From NCBI GenBank assembly GCA_003184365.1, contig NKYR01000082.1, positions 62,239 to 126,238 on the forward strand: a DNA stretch of 64,000 nt, written 5' to 3'. Position numbers and translations under genes: made by a program. This DNA is from Evernia prunastri. Lineage: Eukaryota > Ascomycota > Lecanoromycetes > Lecanorales > Parmeliaceae. Positions 57,673 to 64,000 of this stretch are shown piece after piece. The notes beneath the pieces are model-generated. The model was not told the origin of the DNA, did no database searches, and was given only the letters and a program-made list of their open reading frames with translations. Numbering within the stretch: the first letter of the stretch is position 1; each line of letters begins with the position of its first letter.

Positions 57673-58582
57673 CTTGCAGAATAGACATATCATTTTCAAT
57701 GCTCCCCGCGCTTCACATCAATCCGATGCTGCTTTGCGATTTGATATGCCACTAAGATGCAACTAATGGGAGTTGCCGTCGCTTCCGTGGCGCTTTACTT
57801 GGCGATTCTGCCAGTCTTTACAATCGATGCACTTGTTCCTGCTGTTTTGTCTTTGTGCATGGGGTGGGATTCGAGCAGACCCTATCGTTCTGGCTGAAGT
57901 ATCCCTGCGGACGGTGGGCATAATTGACTCCTAGGTATCAGGTCAACCCGGAATTGTTCATCATGTGAACTTTTGAGGAGAGAAAGGCGCACAGACGGGG
58001 ATGATAGGGTAGAAACGATTAAGTTGAAATCTGGTATTCCTTACCTACGGTAAGATACTTTATCTACCTCACTGTACACAGGCGCGACTGATTTGAAAAG
58101 TTGAAATGGACTAATTGTAATTATAATGATAAAGTAGGAGTGATGGTAGGCAAAATAATCATTGATGGCAAAGCGTTGATTTAAGTCATGGATCGATGAG
58201 TTTGACTGGTATTACTTAGAGTAGGTAGGTAGGTAGGTTGGTTGTGCTTACGAGGCGTGTTACGAGGTGGTGTCTCTGAAATGCGCAGGCATTGGATTTA
58301 TTTATTTATACTTTTTATACTTCTTATACTTTCTTATAAGCGTTCCGTGAGCCGTGGGAAGTGACCAATAACGTTGAAATAGTGTCCAAATAATGCAAGG
58401 ATCCCGGCGACATGTTTTTAGTCGTGCCACCCCAATCCCCCAGCAAAACCCAGCCAAAATCCAGCAAATCCAGCTCTTTCGCTGACCGTGTTTGGTGTGT
58501 GAGAGTTTGGGCTCTCGTTCCTAGCGGGGCATTTTCTGCAACTCGTGTATCCGTACGGAGGTAACCGTGTTACGATTTATCC
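57673..58582. other. Intergenic region with simple repeats and a palindrome
   Basis: It contains the palindrome CTTACCTACGGTAAG (58040-58054), a (GTAG)n tract at 58221-58240 and a TTATAC-rich patch at about 58295-58340. The last part is the promoter of the SSXT-like gene. Confidence 0.55.
58040..58054. repeat. Palindrome CTTACCTACGGTAAG
   Basis: Perfect 6-base arms (CTTACC/GGTAAG) around TAC. It is related to the cluster at 10588-10619. Function unknown. Confidence 0.6.
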
Positions 58583-60040
58583 ATGGCCATGGCATACCAA
58601 GAAAGCAGCTATGGCCCACGCTCCACCTATGCCGGCCCGACCAATAATGCACCTCAATCTCATTTCCCCCAGTCACATCATTCAGTTCAACATCACCATC
58701 CTCCTCCTCCTCCTCATCTCCCTCCTTCGAACTTTTACCCCAACCCATACCCTCACTCCAATCATCCCAATCAGTCCAATCAGCCCGTACAATCTAATCA
58801 ATCCGATGCTTCATCCCCTCCTCTACCACCCTACATACATCCACAGCCTTCCGACGCCCACACGTACCAGGCTCAAAGGCTGCCCTATGCTCCCAATCAG
58901 ATTCAGATCCAGAATCAGAATGGCCGAGGACCGTTGACGCAGCCTCCCATGAGTTTGCCTGATGACCAATTTAAAAGGCCATACCTGCCACAGCAGCAAT
59001 ATATGAACCATGGTCCGTTGCTCTTTCCTTTGCCGTTCCCCTTCAGCGACTTTGGCGTGGTGCAGGAACCGTGAAGTGGCTGTGGCTTACCCGGTGACTT
59101 TATACATTCCTCAGCTCCACCACCCGCCAATTTCATAGACCATCAGCGACAAAAGTCTTTGGCCGTATCCGACCTCGCGCCAGCTCAGGCCTACTCGGGA
59201 GCCTCAACGACCCACAAAAGACTCCACAGCTCTAGCTCGTCCTATCCACCGACCTCCACAATGACAGTGACAGCTACCCCAGTCAATCCACCATCCACCC
59301 AGTCTACCCCCACGTCCGAAGTATCCTCTCAACCCGCAGACCCCGCTCTTCAACCCGGCGGACTTTCGTCACTTGACCAGCAACGCGTTGATGCCCTCCT
59401 CCATGTCAACAATCTCCTGCTACAAGAGGTCACCATCCTGCAAAAAGTCGGCTTCAAACCCTCTCCTCAATCGCCTCAACAGGTTGCGCCCCCAAACACC
59501 TCGCCGCAGGCGACTCCAGCACCTCCTACCTCAGCGGGCGACCTTGTATCAACCACCCCGAACCAAAACAGCTCGACCACCAAAACCAATCCAACTACTA
59601 CTACTACTCCTACTACCACTACCATTACTATGACCACGACTGCTCCTACTACTGCTACCACTACGCCTACAACGACTACACCGAGCACCGCGACAGCACC
59701 TCAGCAACAGTCCCTGAATACGAAAAAATACGTGGAATTCATGACCCGCATCAAGACCAACATCATGTTCCTAGTCAGCATATCCGACCAAGCGAAAGAT
59801 AAGCCGCGGCCGCCGTACCCCAGCCATCTCGAAGCGCCGCCCCTCTGGCTCAATCCCGGAAACGAGGAGGGAGACAAGCAATTGGACTCGCTGCGGGACG
59901 AATACGCAAAGCTCCGAGAGCTGTGGCCGGATTGGAAGCCCGAGGTCAGGAAACCGCAGGTGGGAGGTCAGCAGGCGCAACAGGGGCAGCAGCAGCAGCA
60001 GCCGCAGATGCAACAGCCCCAGGCACCACAGCAGTCATGA
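58583..60040 (+). CDS. SSXT (SS18/Snf11)-like low-complexity protein
   Basis: The proposed exons are 58583-59012 and 59115-60040 (451 aa), with donor GTCCGT and acceptor CCTCAG. Other donors near 59057-59071 are possible. The N half is His/Pro/Asn/Gln-rich. The middle has a Thr-rich run, and the tail is Gln-rich. Two conserved-looking helices flank the Thr run: LDQQRVDALLHVNNLLLQEV and YVEFMTRIKTNIMFLVSISD. The pattern N-x-L-L-x-E followed by R-x-x-x-N-x-x-x-L-x-x-I-x-D resembles the SSXT domain of animal SS18, plant GIF and yeast Snf11, which are transcription coactivators of SWI/SNF complexes. Here the two helices are separated by a long insert. The homology is inferred by eye. Confidence 0.65.
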
Positions 60041-60866
60041 CAGGCATGACGGGCACGAACTTTGCAAAATGTATACATAAAAATATCTATGCGAGCGACA
60101 TGGCATGCAATAGGCGCGTTCTATACGGGAGGCTGAGTGAGGGTGGTTAGATTGCAGCGCTTTTCATAGCAATACAATACTTAGCGACGACTCCGTCCAG
60201 GAGGATTTAATTTATCGGTATATCTGAGTTCGTCCTCTCCGTATGTAACGGAAGTTAGCAACAAAAGGTCCCTTGACGCCAAGACTCCCAGCTCAAGATC
60301 TCGCTCGGATGACGCCCGCCTGAAGGGCTTACCTGGAAGGCTGGAACAATGCATGTACTCGTACCGCCCGTATGGCCCACTATACACTAGTGATCCCTAC
60401 GCTCCAGGGTCCTGTCCTAACAAGGCCGCGTTCCGAAAGTATGTGGCATCTCATTTGTGACGGTTGGAAAGCGAACGAGAGCGTCTACTCCGTATGAAGC
60501 AAGACCACCTACCTTATTGAACATCGATACGCAGTATTTACGCCCCGCAAGCCACTCTTCCCATACCCCGTACCCCAGGGATAATGTGACGATAACATAC
60601 GTTCATTAAGAATGCCGATAGAACCTGTGTCTATCCCAAACCCATGATGGAGAAGAAACAGGGTTAGGCCAGCCCAAATCGTGTCGCCCCTCAGCCCATA
60701 TATCTTCAACCCCCAAAACCCTAGCGGAACGTGTCTTCTCTTCTCTTTTCTTCTCTGACCACCGGGGGCATCCTTCCCTGAGACTATCGCCGCAGACGTT
60801 CTGGCTTGCAACAGAAGCTCAAAATCCATATTTACACGCCAAGAGTCAAGATGAAGAACTGCACAG
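60041..60866. other. Intergenic region between convergent genes
   Basis: This is the 3' flank of the SSXT-like gene and of INCENP. It has a pyrimidine-rich patch (CTTCTCTTCTCTTTTCTTC) at about 60728-60748. No gene is supported. Confidence 0.5.
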
Positions 60867-63800
60867 TCACATTCCAAAGGTCCAGCCGCCCTCCCTCCTC
60901 AGACGCTGCCTCGCCTCCACGTCCCTTCTTATCTCCTCCTCAGTTAACCGATCAGCACCCGCCCAATTTGCGCTACTCGTCCGTGACCTGAAGCGATGAT
61001 GCCTTTCTTTGAACATTTCTTCCATATGCGGACTCGCTACAGGTCCGAAGACGGTATCGGCGTCCATGTTCTCATCTTGCGTCATGAGTAATTGGCGTAA
61101 TTGGGGTGATTGGGCCCACTCGGGGAGGCTGGCGCCTTTCTTGGCCTTTTCCGCTTCGTCCTCCGAGTCCGATTCTTCGCTTTCGGTGGGGATGTCGTCG
61201 AGATGGATGTTCTCGCCATTCTGATAATGAGGGGAGGCTTTGGCGGGCGGGTGGGCTAGTTTGGAGGGAGCTGGGGTCTTGTAGTTCGCTTGAGGGGGGT
61301 TGGGGGCCTCGGCGAAAGGGATTTTGCCGTTGGTGTATTTGGCTATGTCAGGGTGGTGGCCCGGCCGGGATATCTGGTTTTGGTGAGCGTGCTGTTGGTA
61401 CGCTTGGCTTGCCGTGGTTGTCTTCAGCAAAGACGGGGCATTATGATGATGAGGCGCAGGGGGTGGTGCAGTCGTATAGTTGCTGCTGAATATTGACGCC
61501 TTGTGACCATCCTTGCGGATCCCTGATTGGCGGATCGGAGGCGCCATTGTCGGTCGGACTCTAACTTCCTGCACTTCTTCGTCTTCCGTTCTCCTCCGCT
61601 TGCCGTCATCCTGTTGATACGACAGGCCACCTTGCGGCCGAGCGTGCTGTAGAGGCTCATCATCGGTATCAGGGTTGAAGACTCGTTTGTTGGCTGGTTT
61701 CACAGGATTCTGAGGATGGGTGCTAGGGAAGCTTGGGTGAGGCGGCACGTTATGCAGCCTCGATGGAGGCCTGGCGGCACCCATATCTGGACGGATTGTC
61801 GAGGTACCGTGAGCGTACTGTAAGACAGGTGCCTTCAAGAGTCAGTTATTGCTAAATTTGACCGGACATCAGGGTCGGTGTACCTGATCCATTGCCGGCC
61901 TCTGCGGCGCCCGTTGCTGTTGCTCTTTCTTGTTGAGCTCCATTCTTCTCTTCTCAATTGCTTGCTTATGTGCGATTTTCTTGGGGTCTTCAGCAGCCGC
62001 AGCACGCTCTCGTTCACGCTGCCTCTCTGCTTCCTGACGTTGTTGCTGCTCTTGGCGTCTTGCTTCCTCTTGCTGAGCGGCCCTTTTACGTTCTATCTCA
62101 CGTTTTTGGTCAAGCTTGCGTTGTGCCTCCTTTTCATCCTACTCTAGAATTAGCATGCGAAATGAGGCTCATTTGGCCTCGCCGCCACTCACCTGTTCTT
62201 TCTTTCGCTCTGCTGCGAGCAGAGCTTTGGGCTTAGGTGCCATCGATGTCGCAGAGCTCTTGAGGCTACTGTTTGAAGCCGACGTCTGAAGAGAAGCGTT
62301 GCTAGGTTTCCTCCCAACTGCTGGCTGCTTTGGCTGCGATTGGGGCAATGAATCCTGCAGACTCGAGGAGAGCGCCGCGTTACTGAGCGGAATCCTCTGC
62401 GACAGTGTACCCACACGAATAGCTACAGGCTGTGGCTTTGGCTTGGGTGCTGTCTCCTTGGCGGGCTTCATGGGTCTTCTTACGTTGCTGGGCTTTTGTA
62501 ACTGAGGCGGTTGCGATGGGGCATGCGACGCTGGAGGGCCCATAGGATGAGATGACGGGTCGTTTCCAACGGCATCTGGTTGGGCTTGAGTGCCTTCATG
62601 AGTTTGTGTTTTCCTTGGGCTCTGCCTTGTTGGCTTGGTCTGCGGTTGTGCTGCTTCTACCGGAGGGCCTTGCGGCTGGACAAGCTTCTGCACGACTTTT
62701 GGATCATCCTTTTCTCTGGCTCTTTCGAGCTCTTCTTCACTTCGACGTTCCCTTGCCTCTAATTCCTTTCTCCTTTCCTCCTTTTCCGTGGAGCTTCTGG
62801 TTTTCCGAACATTGCTGTTACTCGCTGATTTATTCACATCACCTTTCGGAGATTTACTTTCCAGAGCTTTATTGATCGACAGTCCTTGTGTATCTTCTTC
62901 AGTGCGCTTGGAAAGAGGCGAAAGAGTCTCCATTCTAGCTTGCGCGGACACACCAGCACTACTTGAGAATAAGCCTCGAGCAGTCTTCATGATAGACTGC
63001 AATTTCGACTTGGAAGCGCTCAAGGGTCCATCAACATACCGTCTCGAAGAGGGGCTGCCAAGTGGAGTCGTTGATTGATCTGTAGGGGTTGATCTATCCC
63101 AAACCGGTGCTGCGGTTCCATGTACAACTTTTGAAGCAGCGCCTTCAGCAGCTTTGGTTGGGGATGTAGATTGGGAGACCGTGGCCGACTTCGAAAGCCA
63201 CTGTCCACTACTTCGACTTTCCTGCGCATATGCATGGCGTAATGGAGGCGACGGTATCGTAGCTGGCTCGTCATCTTGACTGTAGACAAAATCTTGGCCA
63301 CCAATAGTTCGTTTTCCCCTGATGTCCTCCATGACATCTGCGGAAGTGCTTTTGGATAGCTGCGGTCGGTTCAAAGCATATGGCTGTACCTGAGGTGGCT
63401 GGATCCAGTCATCATCATCTTCATCATTAATTGCTGGGGATGTGACTGTGTTCGAAGGGAGCAAAGAAGTCTTCTGAAGCATCTCTGCTTTGCATTCTAG
63501 GTTCGGCAGCTCTGGGTAGCTGAGCCCTGTCAGAGCAGTTGCTGCAGAAATTGATTTTGTGGGTCGAGCTGGTTGTGACTTTCCCAGCATGTTGATTCTG
63601 TCATGGAGCCGCTGTGTAGAGGATTTGTTGTGTAGCTGAGCCATTTTAGAGTCCCCATCGGACTCTTCGCGAACGAGCACCGGCTTCTCAGTATCAACTT
63701 CCATTCCATTATTGACCTCATCTTCCTGGTTAGGCTCAGGCTGCCTCGAGCCACCAAGAGACTTCCCGCCGGTAAATCTTCCGAGGAGGCTACCACGCGT

Positions 63801-64000
63801 CTTTGACTGGTCCAAGTGGCTAGTTCGAGAAGTCCTCGCTCCTATGCTTTTCTTCGTTGTCAAGGGTTCACGCGCAGGTAAAGCCGCAAAAGTGAGGCTG
63901 CTCTTGCGAACTAGAGGTCTAGCTGGGCTTGATCCGTGAGATGGGGACCGCGACTCATCCTCAACAAGATCTTCATCCAAATCTTTGTCCAGCGTATCAA
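60867..64000 (-). CDS. INCENP/Sli15-like chromosomal passenger protein (5' partial)
   Basis: Exons in the window are (edge) 64000-62193, 62138-61884 and 61832-60867. Introns are 54 and 51 bases (GTGAGT...GAGTAG and GTACAC...TTGAAG). The start lies beyond the right edge. INCENP/Sli15 scaffolds the chromosomal passenger complex and activates Aurora B/Ipl1 kinase through its C-terminal IN-box. The IN-box is clear near the end: LPEWAQSPQLRQLL, VFGPVASPHMEEMF, then RFRSRTSSANWAGADRLT, with the TSS residues that Aurora phosphorylates in homologues. Upstream, exon 2 encodes a Glu/Arg/Gln-rich helix of the single-alpha-helix type. The rest is Ser/Pro/Lys-rich and disordered. Confidence 0.9.

Noticed and set aside
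1..64000. Biosynthetic gene cluster, transposon or phage-like system
   Set aside because: No polyketide synthase, peptide synthetase, transposase, reverse transcriptase or terminal repeats were seen; the FSH hydrolase and OPT transporter stand alone.

Overview
This window is nuclear DNA of a filamentous ascomycete (Pezizomycotina). Genes on both strands are cut by short introns, mostly 46-65 bases, with GTANGT-like donors, CTGAC/CTAAC-like branch sites and YAG acceptors. The gene set is typical of moulds: a five-domain AROM protein, the conidiophore protein HymA, a cytosolic isoleucyl-tRNA synthetase, Rat1, Rav1, Nma111 and an FSH-family hydrolase. I cannot name the species. No transposon, rRNA, convincing tRNA or CRISPR array was found.

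Layout. At 1-4.6 kb, plus strand: the 3' part of a DUF3445 (heme-dependent N-demethylase-like) gene, an Mpv17/PMP22 membrane protein and exonuclease V. At 4.9-14.1 kb, minus strand: ARO1 and the centrin-binding protein SFI1. At 14.4-15.4 kb: two microgenes on the plus strand, a 59-residue twin Cx9C protein and an 89-residue glycine-rich protein. At 15.9-23.1 kb, minus strand: ILS1 and USO1. At 23.8-31.9 kb, plus strand: RAT1 and RAV1. At 32.2-39.0 kb, minus strand, the accessory-looking part: three tiny spliced membrane-protein genes, a fructosamine-kinase-like gene whose conserved C terminus is frameshifted, two local repeat arrays, and an OPT-family transporter. At 39.2-50.3 kb: PRMT3 (-), HymA (+), a cytochrome b561-like protein (+), an FSH serine hydrolase (-) and NMA111 (+). 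At 50.6-64 kb: a proline-rich two-helix membrane protein (-), a large J-domain protein (-), HIS5 (+), an SSXT/SS18-like protein (+) and INCENP/Sli15 (-), which runs off the right edge.

Most genes are housekeeping and their neighbourhood does not suggest a shared pathway. ARO1, HIS5 and ILS1 all serve amino-acid supply and use. HIS5 and ILS1 each carry a perfect TGACTCA (Gcn4/CPC1-type) site within about 90 bases of the start codon.

Exon boundaries were placed by hand, from reading-frame continuity across GT...AG introns and from family conservation. For most multi-exon genes the exon lengths sum to a whole number of codons. The least certain models are the start of the OPT transporter, the intron of the SSXT-like gene, the microgenes at 32-36 kb and the two-helix gene at 50.6 kb.
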